Part shown: positions 8,902 through 19,711 of the stretch, piece after piece
How positions within the stretch are numbered: position 1 is the stretch's first letter
Layout: each line of letters begins with the position of its first letter
Notes under the pieces: generated by a model
The model's input: the letters and a program-made list of their open reading frames with translations, nothing else
What the model was told of the DNA's origin: nothing
Databases searched by the model: none
Translations under genes and position numbers: made by a program
DNA from: Lachnospiraceae bacterium
GTDB taxonomy: Bacteria; Bacillota_A; Clostridia; Lachnospirales; Lachnospiraceae
Length of the DNA: 43,347 nucleotides
Assembly: GCA_024684065.1 (NCBI GenBank)
Contig: JAIKXO010000112.1
Coordinates: 1-43,347 of the forward strand
Direction: 5' to 3'

Positions 8902-11900
8902 GGTAAGGTTTACCGATGGCCAGAAGAAAGCTATAGAGCTTAAAGACCGGAATCTGTTGGTCTCTGCTGCCGCAGGATCCGGGAAAACCGCTGTTTTAGT
9001 GGAAAGGATCATCAGAAGAGTACTTGATAAAAATAAGCCTGTCGATATAGACAGAATGCTTATCATGACCTTTACAAACGCAGCGGCCGCTCAAATGAAG
9101 GAAAAGATCATAGAAGCTATTGACGAGAGAAAACGGCTCGATCCGTTTGACTCAAATCTGAGGAAGCAATCCGCTCTTGTGCATAATGCCATGATCACCA
9201 CGGTTCACGGATTTTGCTTAAGCGTGTTAAAAAACCACTTCAATGAGGCTTCTCTTTCGCCGGATTTTAAAACGGCTGATGAGGGAGAGGCAAAATTATT
9301 AAGGAAGGATTCTCTTTCCGAGATTTTGGAGGAAGCCTATGAACAGGGTGATGAAACCTTTTTGAAAATGACAGAATCGATAGCCCCGGGAAAAACTGAT
9401 ATGGCTATAGAGGAAATCCTTGACAGGCTGTATGACTTTTCAATGAGTCATCCCGATTATGAAGCATGGCTTGATAAATGCGCTGAAACGTATAAATCTT
9501 TCGGGGACTGTGATGATATTGAATCTCTGGATATCGTAAAAGAATATCTTCGCGGGCTTGTTGACGAAGCGGCTGAGTTAAAGAAGGGGATAGAGAGGCT
9601 CAGGGATTTTTGCCTGGAAACAGAGGGATTATCCCAATATGTGGCTGCAATAGACTCGGATATGTCTCAGGTTGACAGGCTGACTAATGCCGGTTCGCTT
9701 ACAGCCTTTATGGAGGAATTACGAAATGTGGAGTTTATAAGGCTTGGCAGGGGAGGAAAGAATCAGGACAAGGCTTCCGAGAAAGAAAAGAATTATCTGA
9801 AAACCCGAAGGGATCAATATAAGAACAGGATCAATAAACTGAAGGAGAAATATGCCTGCTTTGACACAGAGAAAGAAAGAACTAAGATAGTACGGCTCAT
9901 TCCGGTAATTGAGGCGCTTGTCGACCTGACCGGAAAATATATTGAGCGATATTCCAAAAAGAAGAGGGAGGCTAATATTATTGACTATGCCGATATGGAG
10001 CATTTAGCGATCAGAGTGCTTTATGAAAATCCGGATACGGTCGGCGCACAGTACAGAGAGCTCTATGAAGAAATATACGTAGATGAATATCAGGATACGA
10101 ACCTGGTTCAGGAATACCTTCTGAAAGCACTTTCCAGAGGGGATAATCTCTTCATGGTGGGGGATGTAAAACAGAGCATTTACGCTTTCAGGCTTGCCAG
10201 GCCGGATATTTTCACAGAGAAATACAACAGATATTCCAAAGACGATTCAAAGGAGCAGAGGATAGATCTCAGTGAAAATTTCAGAAGCAGGAGAGATATT
10301 ATCGATACGGTCAATGAGCTGTTCTTTACCGTTATGAATAAGAACAGTGCGGGGCTTGAATATAATGAGGATGCAAAACTCAGATACGGGGCCTGTTATT
10401 ATGACAGTGTTGAAAAATCTCCGGAAAAATACGGCATAAGTAACGTGACCGAACTTCTGATAGCGGACAGGGGAGAGGGCGAAACGGATCTTAAAGAACT
10501 GGAAGCGGGTCTTATAGCGGACAGGATTAAAGAATTGATGGACGGTTTTTGCGTTTTTGATAAAGACAGAGGTATTTACAGGCCGGTCAGATACGGCGAT
10601 ATTGTGATCCTTTTAAGAAGTGCAAGGGGATGGGACGATATATTTAAAAAGGTTCTTGAAGAGGCGGGGATCCCGGCTCACATATCAGGCACCACCGGGT
10701 ATTTTGAAGCATATGAGGTGGCGCTTCTCCTTGATTATCTCAGAGTCATCGATAATCCCAGGCAGGATATTCCGCTTGCGGCTGTTATGAAAGGCCCTTT
10801 TGGAAGAATGGATGATGAAGAGCTTGCGGTCATAAGGGCTCAATCGGAGGAGGGCTGTCTCTATGATGCGCTTCTTGCTGCCGGCATGAAGGAAAATTCC
10901 GGGGCAGGGATTTTTTTGGGGGAACTTGACCGGTACAGGAAAATGGCAGGTTATATGCCTGTATACGATATACTTAAGGAGATCATAGACGGAGAATACG
11001 GAGCATATGTTCTGTCTATGGATAATGGAAAAGCCAGGTTTTCAAATCTCGAAATGCTCCTAAAAAAGGCGGACGACTATGGAAAAACCAGTTATAAGGG
11101 CCTTTTCCAGTTTATCAGATATATAGATCTTTTAAATAAATATGAGGTGGATTACGGGGAGGCAAATAATTTAGACGAGAATGATGATGTTGTAAGGATA
11201 ATGACGATACATAAAAGCAAAGGTCTTGAATTTCCCGTATGCTTCGTATCCGGCATGGCAAAGACCTATAATTACAGTGACCAGAGGAGTATAGCCGTTT
11301 TTGATGCAGAACTCGGTATAGGCACATATTTTGTCGATGCAAAGAAAAGAACCAGGGCTTCTACTATCATAAGGGAGGCACTGATCCAAAAGAGCATCCG
11401 TGAATTAAGGGCTGAGGAAATGCGCGTATTATATGTTGCCATGACAAGGGCCCGGGAAAAGCTGATCTTGACCGCATCGGTCAAAGATATTGAAAAGGAA
11501 GAACTGAAGTTCAGATGCAATACTTCAGATTCGTTTCTGGATCTGTTATTTTATGCTGATCAAACATCCGGGCTTCTGACTGTGAAAAAACGGATCGTAT
11601 CCAGTGGTGAGATGGTTAGAGAAAGGGTAAGGGGAGAGCTTTTAAAGAATGAGGCATATCTCTGCCTTAAAGAGATAGCGGAAGGAATGGCGGATCATAT
11701 AACAGGAGCGTCAGGGGAAGATCTTGAGTTCATAAACGGTATCCGGGAAAAGCTTGACTTCAGATATGAGCCAAAGAATGATTTCGATACCTATGTCAAG
11801 GTTTCCGTTACCGAGCTTAAGAAAATGAAGCAGGAAGAAGCCCTGATCAGGGAAAACGGATCACCTGAAGAGACGATCGAAATGTTTCCGCAGAAAGATG

Positions 11901-12424
11901 AACAAAGCCCTCCGATACCTCGGTTTGTTTCGGATCAGCCAGTATCCTCAGGGACGGAACATGGGACAGCCGTACACCGGATCTTTGAGCTGTGGGATTT
12001 CAAGACCCGTGACAGAAATGAGCTGATCGGATTTATTGATGACGCCGTATCCAAAGGACGCATTGAAAAAAGGCTTGCCGATTCTGTTAAAGTATCTGAG
12101 ATCGAGGAATTTGTTAACAGCCCGCTTGCATTGAGAATGAGTGAGGCAGGGCGGAAAGGGGCGCTCTTCAGGGAACGTCCGTTCGTGATAGAGCTTGACG
12201 GAAAAATCATACAGGGGATAATAGATGCGTATTTCATTGAAGACGGTAAGATAGTGGTGGTCGATTATAAGACCGATCGGGTCAATGGACCGGAGGAGCT
12301 TATAAAAAGGTATGAGCTCCAGCTTGATCTTTATGCCAGGGCATTAAGTATCCTTCTCGGTCAGAATGTCGGTGAGAAGATCATATATTCCACTTATTTA
12401 AAGGAGAGCATAAGCTGCCGTTAA
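8894..12424 (+). CDS. addA: AddA subunit of helicase-nuclease (UvrD-like helicase plus RecB-type nuclease)
   Basis: The 1176-residue protein is the motor and second nuclease of AddAB. Superfamily 1 helicase motifs are clear: Walker A AAAGSGKT at residues 25-32, motif Ia MTFTNAAAAQMKEK, Walker B DEYQDT beginning at D397, VGDVKQSIYAFR, and the late motif RVLYVAMTRAREKL. The C-terminal nuclease domain ends with VVDYKTD (D1124-Y-K1126) and QLDLYARAL. Translation starts within the addB 3' end behind AGGAGG-like sequence. Together with addB it forms a two-gene operon; a separate promoter follows about 70 bases after its stop. Confidence 0.96.
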   Translation: MGKVRFTDGQKKAIELKDRNLLVSAAAGSGKTAVLVERIIRRVLDKNKPVDIDRMLIMTFTNAAAAQMKEKIIEAIDERKRLDPFDSNLRKQSALVHNAMITTVHGFCLSVLKNHFNEASLSPDFKTADEGEAKLLRKDSLSEILEEAYEQGDETFLKMTESIAPGKTDMAIEEILDRLYDFSMSHPDYEAWLDKCAETYKSFGDCDDIESLDIVKEYLRGLVDEAAELKKGIERLRDFCLETEGLSQYVAAIDSDMSQVDRLTNAGSLTAFMEELRNVEFIRLGRGGKNQDKASEKEKNYLKTRRDQYKNRINKLKEKYACFDTEKERTKIVRLIPVIEALVDLTGKYIERYSKKKREANIIDYADMEHLAIRVLYENPDTVGAQYRELYEEIYVDEYQDTNLVQEYLLKALSRGDNLFMVGDVKQSIYAFRLARPDIFTEKYNRYSKDDSKEQRIDLSENFRSRRDIIDTVNELFFTVMNKNSAGLEYNEDAKLRYGACYYDSVEKSPEKYGISNVTELLIADRGEGETDLKELEAGLIADRIKELMDGFCVFDKDRGIYRPVRYGDIVILLRSARGWDDIFKKVLEEAGIPAHISGTTGYFEAYEVALLLDYLRVIDNPRQDIPLAAVMKGPFGRMDDEELAVIRAQSEEGCLYDALLAAGMKENSGAGIFLGELDRYRKMAGYMPVYDILKEIIDGEYGAYVLSMDNGKARFSNLEMLLKKADDYGKTSYKGLFQFIRYIDLLNKYEVDYGEANNLDENDDVVRIMTIHKSKGLEFPVCFVSGMAKTYNYSDQRSIAVFDAELGIGTYFVDAKKRTRASTIIREALIQKSIRELRAEEMRVLYVAMTRAREKLILTASVKDIEKEELKFRCNTSDSFLDLLFYADQTSGLLTVKKRIVSSGEMVRERVRGELLKNEAYLCLKEIAEGMADHITGASGEDLEFINGIREKLDFRYEPKNDFDTYVKVSVTELKKMKQEEALIRENGSPEETIEMFPQKDEQSPPIPRFVSDQPVSSGTEHGTAVHRIFELWDFKTRDRNELIGFIDDAVSKGRIEKRLADSVKVSEIEEFVNSPLALRMSEAGRKGALFRERPFVIELDGKIIQGIIDAYFIEDGKIVVVDYKTDRVNGPEELIKRYELQLDLYARALSILLGQNVGEKIIYSTYLKESISCR

Positions 12425-12495
12425 GCGCAGGGGCATGCGCCTGCTGTCCGATGGATCTGACAGGCCGTAAAGTTGTCAGAGCAAAAAGCCCGAAC

Positions 12496-12524
12496 TTGAA
12501 AACCAAAGCCCTTAAGTATATAAT
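12496..12524 (+). promoter_or_regulatory. Strong sigma-A promoter abutting the next start codon
   Basis: TTGAAA (12496-12501) and TATAAT (12519-12524) are 17 bases apart. The expected transcription start, about 7 bases after the -10, falls at or next to the ATG at 12531. This implies a leaderless message unless translation begins further downstream. Confidence 0.65.
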
Positions 12525-12530
12525 GAACCT

Positions 12531-13541
12531 ATGCAGCTGAATCTGAACACTACAAATAATAAAACCTATAATGCAGGTTCCAGAAAAGACCAGAAGCCTG
12601 AGGTTATAGAACGCTCTTTTGGGATGGATTTTACCGAGACAGTAAATATCATCTTTCTGGGTATTCTTTTAGCGTGCCTTCTGACAGCCGTTGTCGTATA
12701 TCTGTTAGGGGGGAGTTTCAAAGGCTCAGAGTCAGGCGGTGACTCTGCTTCCGTTAAGGCAAGCAGAGGGCCTTCTTTTTCCGGGAAGGTTGAGAAAAAA
12801 CTGTATGCCGAAAGGGATATCCTGGTTAATTCACCGACCATAGACGGTATAATGGTGGAGCTGTTAGATAATTACGTACTTGGTTATGATGAGGACGGAG
12901 AGACGGAGAAAACGGATCCTTCGGCAATTTCGGCAGATGATTCCTCTGCGCAGCCAGCGGATGATGCCGGTACGATCATAACTACAAATGAACCTGATGC
13001 GGGAGAAACCGTGACACAGACCGGAGCCTCAATGATCTTGGACGGCGGTCAGGGCATGGAAGGATATACCGAGGCCGCATCACATGAAGAGCTGGTGACC
13101 CAGATTGAAACCGCTCTGGCTGCAAATGATCATGATTTTGTGGGTATGAAGCTTGCATACAAGGACGATTATGGCGATCTTAAGGGCTATCCCCAGTCTG
13201 TCGTGAGTCATTTTGTCGAATATATGTCTGCTAACGCCGGCAAGAGAGGCGATTTTATAAGCAGGATAAAAGACGAAAGCTTTTCGGCGGTTAATGATTC
13301 CGCATATATTATTGTTCTTCCGGTGATCAAGTTTACTGTAAATATGTCATATGATGACACTACGGTCTCCGTTCCGGGATTCGGCGACCAGATAGTGAAC
13401 TCCGGACAGTCAGCCGTGATACAGCCCCTGCTTCCCTGCATGTATTCGGTTACGCTTTCCAATGCCGGGTGGAGCCAGCCGGTAACAAGGGAAATTGAGA
13501 CAAGTCTTGATGAGCTTTCTTATTCACTCAGCGTGAGTTAG
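12531..13541 (+). CDS. Membrane-anchored extracytoplasmic protein, function unknown
   Basis: The 336-residue product has a polar N-terminus (1-37), one hydrophobic segment at about 38-59 (IIFLGILLACLLTAVVVYLL), a Ser/Asp/Glu/Thr-rich linker (about 65-175) and a C-terminal globular part. That part contains FTVNMSYDDTTVSVPG and QPLLPCMYSVTLSNAGW, which loosely resembles repeated beta domains of TcaA/YvbJ-type wall-stress proteins; this is inference. Type II topology is likely (short cytoplasmic N-terminus, domain outside). No Shine-Dalgarno precedes ATG 12531, and a consensus -10 ends 6 bases upstream. An alternative start is M32 at 12624, just before the membrane segment, which also lacks a clear ribosome site. 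Confidence 0.75.
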   Translation: MQLNLNTTNNKTYNAGSRKDQKPEVIERSFGMDFTETVNIIFLGILLACLLTAVVVYLLGGSFKGSESGGDSASVKASRGPSFSGKVEKKLYAERDILVNSPTIDGIMVELLDNYVLGYDEDGETEKTDPSAISADDSSAQPADDAGTIITTNEPDAGETVTQTGASMILDGGQGMEGYTEAASHEELVTQIETALAANDHDFVGMKLAYKDDYGDLKGYPQSVVSHFVEYMSANAGKRGDFISRIKDESFSAVNDSAYIIVLPVIKFTVNMSYDDTTVSVPGFGDQIVNSGQSAVIQPLLPCMYSVTLSNAGWSQPVTREIETSLDELSYSLSVS

Positions 13542-13621
13542 TATATCCGCTTCTGATTCATTTATATACTTTCTTTATCATTTCTTTCAGATCATTTTTT
13601 TGATTTATTTTTCATTATCAC

Positions 13622-13650
13622 TTGACATATTAATATGTCGGTGGTATTTT
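13622..13650 (+). promoter_or_regulatory. Sigma-A promoter of groESL
   Basis: TTGACA (13622-13627), 17-base spacer, TATTTT (13645-13650). Predicted start near 13657, just ahead of the CIRCE operator. A 16-base perfect palindrome (13624-13639) overlaps the -35 box. Confidence 0.8.
13624..13639. promoter_or_regulatory. 16-bp perfect palindrome overlapping the groESL -35 box
   Basis: GACATATTAATATGTC reads the same on both strands. It covers four bases of the -35 hexamer and most of the spacer, a position suited to a repressor. It is separate from CIRCE and does not look like a CtsR site. No function is established. Confidence 0.4.
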
Positions 13651-13661
13651 ATTATCGTTGA

Positions 13662-13688
13662 TTAGCACTCAACCAAATTGAGTGCTAA
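13662..13688. promoter_or_regulatory. CIRCE operator (HrcA binding site)
   Basis: TTAGCACTC-N9-GAGTGCTAA is a perfect match to the CIRCE inverted repeat bound by the heat-shock repressor HrcA. It sits just after the predicted transcription start of groESL, the standard arrangement for a class I heat-shock operon. hrcA is not in the window. Confidence 0.97.
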
Positions 13689-13731
13689 CAAAAAGAGATA
13701 TAGATATCTATTTTCATAGGAGGCAATTATT

Positions 13732-14016
13732 ATGACTTTAAAACCACTTGGAGACAGGGTAGTATTAAAACAGCTTGAAGCTGAAGAAACAACAAAGTCG
13801 GGCATCGTTCTTCCCGGAAACAGCAAGGAAAAGCCTCAGCAGGCTGAGATCATAGCTGTGGGGCCGGGAACCGTTGTTGATGGCAAGGAAGTTAAGATGG
13901 AGGTTTCAGTAGGCCAGAAGGTGATCTATTCAAAGTATGCAGGGACTGACGTCAAGCTTGAGGATGAGGAATATATCATCGTTAAGCAGAGTGATATTCT
14001 TGCAGTAGTTGAATAA
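13732..14016 (+). CDS. groS: GroES co-chaperonin
   Basis: The 94-residue product is the lid of the GroEL folding chamber. The N-terminus (LKPLGDRVVLKQLEAEETTK), the mobile-loop text SGIVLPGNSKEKPQ, and the C-terminal KLEDEEYIIVKQSDILAVVE are typical. AGGAGG at 13718-13723 places the start firmly. It is the first gene of the CIRCE-controlled operon and is followed after 60 bases by groEL. Confidence 0.98.
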   Translation: MTLKPLGDRVVLKQLEAEETTKSGIVLPGNSKEKPQQAEIIAVGPGTVVDGKEVKMEVSVGQKVIYSKYAGTDVKLEDEEYIIVKQSDILAVVE

Positions 14017-14070
14017 AGAAGCCTGCGCTTTCATTATCGATTGTTTTTATATATTATAAAAAAGGAGTAG

Positions 14071-15699
<1,629 letters not shown>

Positions 15700-15739
15700 A
15701 AATCGGGATGCTCGACCGATAGAGTATTAAGTGTATATA

Positions 15740-15779
15740 AAGAGGCACCTGATCGATCAAAATCAGGTGCTTCTTTTGT
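15740..15779 (+). terminator. Intrinsic terminator after groEL
   Basis: GCACCTGAT (15745-15753) pairs with ATCAGGTGC (15762-15770) around an 8-base loop. Flanking AAGAG/TTCTT pairs extend the stem to about 14 pairs with one G-U, followed by a T-rich end. This is a convincing Rho-independent terminator for groESL. Confidence 0.88.
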
Positions 15780-15852
15780 ATATGATTTTATGCTATACTG
15801 AAACGCGTGAGAGGAACCGCAAAAAGATTCTATTATAGCGGAAGGTAAATTT

Positions 15853-16890
15853 ATGAACGAACCGGGTCATAGTAACAGTTTAACCGACAGAAGCAGGCCG
15901 GTCCTTATTCTGGTAGTCCCCTGTTATAATGAGGAGGAAATAATAAGGAAGACCGCAGAGGTACTTTCAGGAAAGCTTTCAAGGCTCAAAAAGTCGGCGG
16001 CTATCGATAAGAAGAGCAGGATCCTGTTTGTTGACGATGGAAGTAAGGACGGTACTTTTGCAATTCTTAAGGAACTTTCGGACAACTGCCCGTTTATCTC
16101 CGTGGTAAAGCTTGTCGGCAATAAAGGGCATCAGAACGCGATACTTGCGGGAATGATGACCGCAAAGAATTCAGCGGATATAGTAGTGACCATAGATGCA
16201 GACCTCCAGCAGGATATTGAGGCGCTGGATGATTTTCTTGAGTGCTATAAGAACGGCTGCGAGGTTGTATATGGTGTAAGGAATGACCGTAATACCGACG
16301 GTGCTTTTAAGAAAACGACTGCTTCCCTTTATTATAAGCTTATGAGAGCCATGGGAAGCAATGTTATCCCCAACCATGCTGATTACAGGCTTATCTCAGG
16401 CAAGGCTTTGGATGCGCTTTCCGATTACCATGAAGTGAACCTGTTTTTGAGGGGGCTGATACCTTCTATGAATTTTCCGTCGGATATCGTTTATTTTGAT
16501 GTGAAGGAAAGAGAGGCAGGGACTTCAAAATATACTCTGAAGAAAATGCTTACACTGGCTCTTGACGGGATAACTTCATTCAGCACTACGCCCCTTCATA
16601 TCATAGGAGCTACCGGATGCATTGCGGTGTTTTTAAGTCTTTTGCTCGGTATCATCAGTATTGTAGACTGGGCTTTAGGGAGAAACGTTCCGGGATATAC
16701 GACGCTGCTTATCGTGCTCCTTATATCGGCGGGAGTGGTCCTTATATCCCTTGGCGTTATCGGGGAATACATCGGTAAGATCTATATGGAGACGAAGCAC
16801 CGGCCGAATTATCTCATCGATAATGTGATATGGAAGAATATAGACGACGGGGAGCAGGAAGAGGAAGCTGTACCGAAAGATCCGATATAA
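15853..16890 (+). CDS. GT2 polyprenyl-phosphate glycosyltransferase (DPM1/GtrB/ArnC-like)
   Basis: The 345-residue enzyme should move a sugar from a nucleotide donor to undecaprenyl phosphate on the inner membrane face. The GT-A domain has VVPCYNEEE, ILFVDDGSKDGT, and a DAD motif in TIDADLQQD, then ADYRLISGKALDAL and REAGTSKYTLKKM, all typical of the DPM/GtrB branch. Two C-terminal membrane segments follow (about residues 240-265 and 278-302). GGAAGG precedes the ATG. It opens the glycan gene group and is 50 bases from a YdjC-type deacetylase. The sugar is unknown; no GtrA-type flippase is adjacent. Confidence 0.88.
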   Translation: MNEPGHSNSLTDRSRPVLILVVPCYNEEEIIRKTAEVLSGKLSRLKKSAAIDKKSRILFVDDGSKDGTFAILKELSDNCPFISVVKLVGNKGHQNAILAGMMTAKNSADIVVTIDADLQQDIEALDDFLECYKNGCEVVYGVRNDRNTDGAFKKTTASLYYKLMRAMGSNVIPNHADYRLISGKALDALSDYHEVNLFLRGLIPSMNFPSDIVYFDVKEREAGTSKYTLKKMLTLALDGITSFSTTPLHIIGATGCIAVFLSLLLGIISIVDWALGRNVPGYTTLLIVLLISAGVVLISLGVIGEYIGKIYMETKHRPNYLIDNVIWKNIDDGEQEEEAVPKDPI

Positions 16891-16909
16891 AAACCAGCTT
16901 AATGATATA

Positions 16910-16921
16910 CCGCTTTAGCGG
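16910..16921 (+). repeat. Small hairpin upstream of the YdjC-type gene
   Basis: CCGCT-TT-AGCGG forms a 5-pair stem with a 2-base loop, 19 bases before the next ATG. It may shape the intergenic mRNA; it is too small to be more than a minor note. Confidence 0.3.
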
Positions 16922-16940
16922 CAATTGGGAGGAGTGATAA

Positions 16941-17894
16941 ATGGGCAGGAGCGAGATCGATATTCATGCGGATGATTATGCTCTGAGTGTGAATACTTCT
17001 AAGGATATGCTAAAGCTGATGAAAGAAGGGGTTCTTGACAGTATAAGTATAGTCCCGAACATGAGCTGTTATGAACGGTGTATGGAGATGCTTAAAGAGG
17101 AGATCAGAACCCTGCCGTTCCTTCCGCTTTGTTCCGTTCATTTAGATCTTGTTGAAGGAATCAGGCTTTCAGAGAGTACCGGGAACAAAACCTCTCCGGT
17201 CAATGACAGTTGGGGGAGCCTGTGGCTTTCTTCTTATGATCCGTTTAAAAGAAAAGACGTAAAAACAGGGTTAAAAAAAGAATTGACCGCCCAGGTCAAC
17301 AAGTGCTGGGACTCCATAAAGGAATGTATTGATACTGCAAAAAATGCGGGAATTCCCTGCAGGCAAAAAAAGATAAGAATCGACAGTCATCAGCATACAC
17401 ATCATATTCCCGTGGTATGGGACGCACTTACCGAAGTGATAGAGGAAAACGGGTATGAGGTGGAGTATATAAGAAACTCAAAGGAGCCGTTAAGACCTTT
17501 TCTTTCGGAGACTTCATTGTTTAAAACCTATAAGAAGGTAAATCTTATCAAAAACCTCATCCTGAATTTTTATTCATATAAGATTGATTCGTATGGAAGA
17601 AGATCCGGATCCGAAAGGAAAGGCATGTATCTTTGGGGTCTTATTATGAGCGGAAGGATGGATTCTTACAGGATAGAAAAACTGATAGATCAGGTTGTGG
17701 ACAAAGCTTTCAGCGATGACAGGACGTTAGAGATACTGTTCCATCCGGGGCTTATGCTGAGAGACGAGTGGAATAAAGAAATCCCTGAAAAGTCTGCGGA
17801 GAATTTTTATTTTAGCCCTGACAGAACGGTGGAATACGAAGCGGCAGTAAACTTAAGGAAATGGGTTGATGAAGCGTCAGGGACGGGAAAATAA
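16941..17894 (+). CDS. YdjC/ChbG-family carbohydrate deacetylase
   Basis: The 317-residue protein matches the YdjC/ChbG family of metal-dependent deacetylases acting on N-acetylated sugars. Family landmarks are an N-terminal HADDYALS motif (H9, D11, D12), SVHLDLVEG, the histidine-rich IDSHQHTHHIPVVWDAL, and EILFHPG near the C-terminus. No signal peptide is visible, so it should act in the cytosol, perhaps on a lipid-linked or nucleotide-linked sugar. GGGAGGAG gives a strong ribosome site. Its place straight after a polyprenyl-phosphate glycosyltransferase suggests the deacetylated sugar is the one being mounted on lipid; that is inference. Confidence 0.88.
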   Translation: MGRSEIDIHADDYALSVNTSKDMLKLMKEGVLDSISIVPNMSCYERCMEMLKEEIRTLPFLPLCSVHLDLVEGIRLSESTGNKTSPVNDSWGSLWLSSYDPFKRKDVKTGLKKELTAQVNKCWDSIKECIDTAKNAGIPCRQKKIRIDSHQHTHHIPVVWDALTEVIEENGYEVEYIRNSKEPLRPFLSETSLFKTYKKVNLIKNLILNFYSYKIDSYGRRSGSERKGMYLWGLIMSGRMDSYRIEKLIDQVVDKAFSDDRTLEILFHPGLMLRDEWNKEIPEKSAENFYFSPDRTVEYEAAVNLRKWVDEASGTGK

Positions 17895-18015
17895 GCATAT
17901 TCTGAATTGAACGAAATATATGGCGGCAGTGAACAAAATATGTTAAGATATAATCGATATGAGTACAACGACTCGTTACGGTTTGGTGGCAATTTATGAT
18001 GATCAGGAGGTTGTT

Positions 18016-18327
18016 ATGGCGGAATTACATTTGACAGAGAATAACTTTGAAGCTGAGGTTTTAAATTCTGATATCCCGGTCCTGGTAGACTTCTGGGCTC
18101 CCTGGTGCGGACCCTGCAAAATGATGGGACCTGTTGTGGAGAAGCTTGCGGAAGAGTTTGACGGCAAGGTGAAGGTTGGTAAGGTAAATGTTGACGAGGA
18201 GGGAGATCTGGCAGCAAAGTATAATGTAGTCAGTATCCCCATGTTTGGACTGTTTAAGGACGGAAAGCTTGCAGATAAGAAGGTAGGAGCAATGTCCGCT
18301 TCGGCACTTAAGGAAATGATCCAGTAG
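18016..18327 (+). CDS. trxA: Thioredoxin
   Basis: The 103-residue product is a canonical cytosolic thioredoxin with WCGPC (C31, C34) in VDFWAPWCGPCKMMGP. The cis-proline loop reads SIPMF where most thioredoxins have SIPT, a conservative variation. I chose ATG 18016, preceded by CAGGAGG, over an in-frame upstream start at 17959 because the resulting N-terminus matches normal thioredoxins. A TATAAT at 17949-17954 may drive it, though no -35 is clear. It interrupts the glycan genes and is probably unrelated to them. Confidence 0.95.
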   Translation: MAELHLTENNFEAEVLNSDIPVLVDFWAPWCGPCKMMGPVVEKLAEEFDGKVKVGKVNVDEEGDLAAKYNVVSIPMFGLFKDGKLADKKVGAMSASALKEMIQ

Positions 18328-18411
18328 TCCTTAAGCTTTACTATGCATGAACAGCTCCGGAAACCGGACAGACGACAGATACTTCCAATACAGGAGGCAT
18401 AGCTTTTTTCG

Positions 18412-19593
18412 TTGAATATTCTGATTGTCCACAATTACTACAGAATTCCGGGAGGAGAGGATGTTGTAGTAAGAAATGAAAGTGTTCTTTTGGAAGAGGC
18501 GGGACATAAAGTCTTTTTGTATACAAGACACAATAAAGAACTCAATGATATGAGGTTATCTGAAAAGCTTACTCTTCCTGTATCCGTCATTTATTCCAGA
18601 AGAACATATAATGAGATTTCAAGGCTCATAAAGGATAATTCCATAGATATTATAATGGTGCATAATACTCTTATGCTGATAAGCCCGTCGGTATACTATG
18701 CAGCCGTTGAATTGGGGGTTCCTGTCATACAGACTATCCACAATTTCCGGCTGTTATGTCCGGCGGCTACTTTTTATAGGAAGGGGCATATCTGTGAGGA
18801 CTGCCTGCATAAGGGACTTGGATGCGCTGTCCTTAACAGATGCTACAGGGACAGCTTCGTATTTACGCTTGCCTGCGTATTATCAATGAAGTACCACAGA
18901 CGGCGCAGGATATACGGCAGGATCAATTATATCTGTCTTACGGGGTTCGGAAAAGAGAAGCTTCTTTTATTACAGGGAGTCAAAGAAGAAAGAGTATTCA
19001 TAAAGCCTAATTACACTAAAACAGAGAGGGATTTTGTCCCTTATGGGGAAAGAGAACTTAGCTTTGTTTATGCCGGAAGGCTTGATGAATCCAAAGGAGT
19101 AAAAGAGATCCTTTATGCCTGGGAAAATATGGGGGAGACGGCTCCCCTGCTCTATTTATGCGGGACCGGTCCGCTTACCGGATGGTGTAAAGGCTATATC
19201 AGGGAGAAGGGACTTAAACAGGTTATATTTAAAGGGTTTCTGGAGCACGATGAAATGCTCGGCCTGGTGGCGAATGCAAAAGCTCTCCTGCTTCCCAGTA
19301 AATGGTACGAAGGCCTTCCGATGACCATGATAGAGGCTTTTTCAGTAGGGACACCGGTGATAGGAAGTGATCTCGGTAATGTGGGATCGGCATTGGAAGA
19401 AGGCCTTGGTGTAAGGATCGATATGGACAGGGGCGCTGAGGCTGTTAAAGAGGCCGTTGCTTTGTTCATTCAGAAGCCCGGACGGTTTGTCTATGATGAA
19501 AGTGTTTTTAGAAGCGCGGCTAAACGATACGGCGATAAAGAAAATATAAAGATCCTTAACAGGATCTTTGATATTGTTTCCAAACAGGGATAA
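18412..19593 (+). CDS. GT4-family glycosyltransferase
   Basis: The 393-residue enzyme has the GT-B fold of family 4. The N-terminal half begins MNILIVHNYYRIPGGEDVVV and contains a cysteine-containing loop (RLLCPAATFYRKGHICEDC then a later RCYRDS) shared by a known GT4 subgroup. The C-terminal donor half has FVYAGRLDESKGV and KWYEGLPMTMIEAFSVGTPV, the E-x7-E region contacting the nucleotide sugar. The start is a TTG at 18412; AGGAGG at 18392-18397 lies 14 bases upstream, a little far. No upstream ATG in frame fits better. The donor and acceptor are unknown; context suggests cell-envelope polysaccharide. Confidence 0.88.
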   Translation: MNILIVHNYYRIPGGEDVVVRNESVLLEEAGHKVFLYTRHNKELNDMRLSEKLTLPVSVIYSRRTYNEISRLIKDNSIDIIMVHNTLMLISPSVYYAAVELGVPVIQTIHNFRLLCPAATFYRKGHICEDCLHKGLGCAVLNRCYRDSFVFTLACVLSMKYHRRRRIYGRINYICLTGFGKEKLLLLQGVKEERVFIKPNYTKTERDFVPYGERELSFVYAGRLDESKGVKEILYAWENMGETAPLLYLCGTGPLTGWCKGYIREKGLKQVIFKGFLEHDEMLGLVANAKALLLPSKWYEGLPMTMIEAFSVGTPVIGSDLGNVGSALEEGLGVRIDMDRGAEAVKEAVALFIQKPGRFVYDESVFRSAAKRYGDKENIKILNRIFDIVSKQG

Positions 19594-19711
19594 GTGATGC
19601 TCTTGCGGGGATCAGGTCCCGGTCCCATACCGGCGCCGCATCTTATGGCTAAGGAAACGCGTTTTTTCAGTGTTTCCCTGGATAAATATAAAGGAGTATG
19701 CGTACGAGGAA

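Noticed and set aside
12425..12495. Terminator after addA
   Set aside because: Several 5-pair inverted segments occur, but none is followed by a T run.
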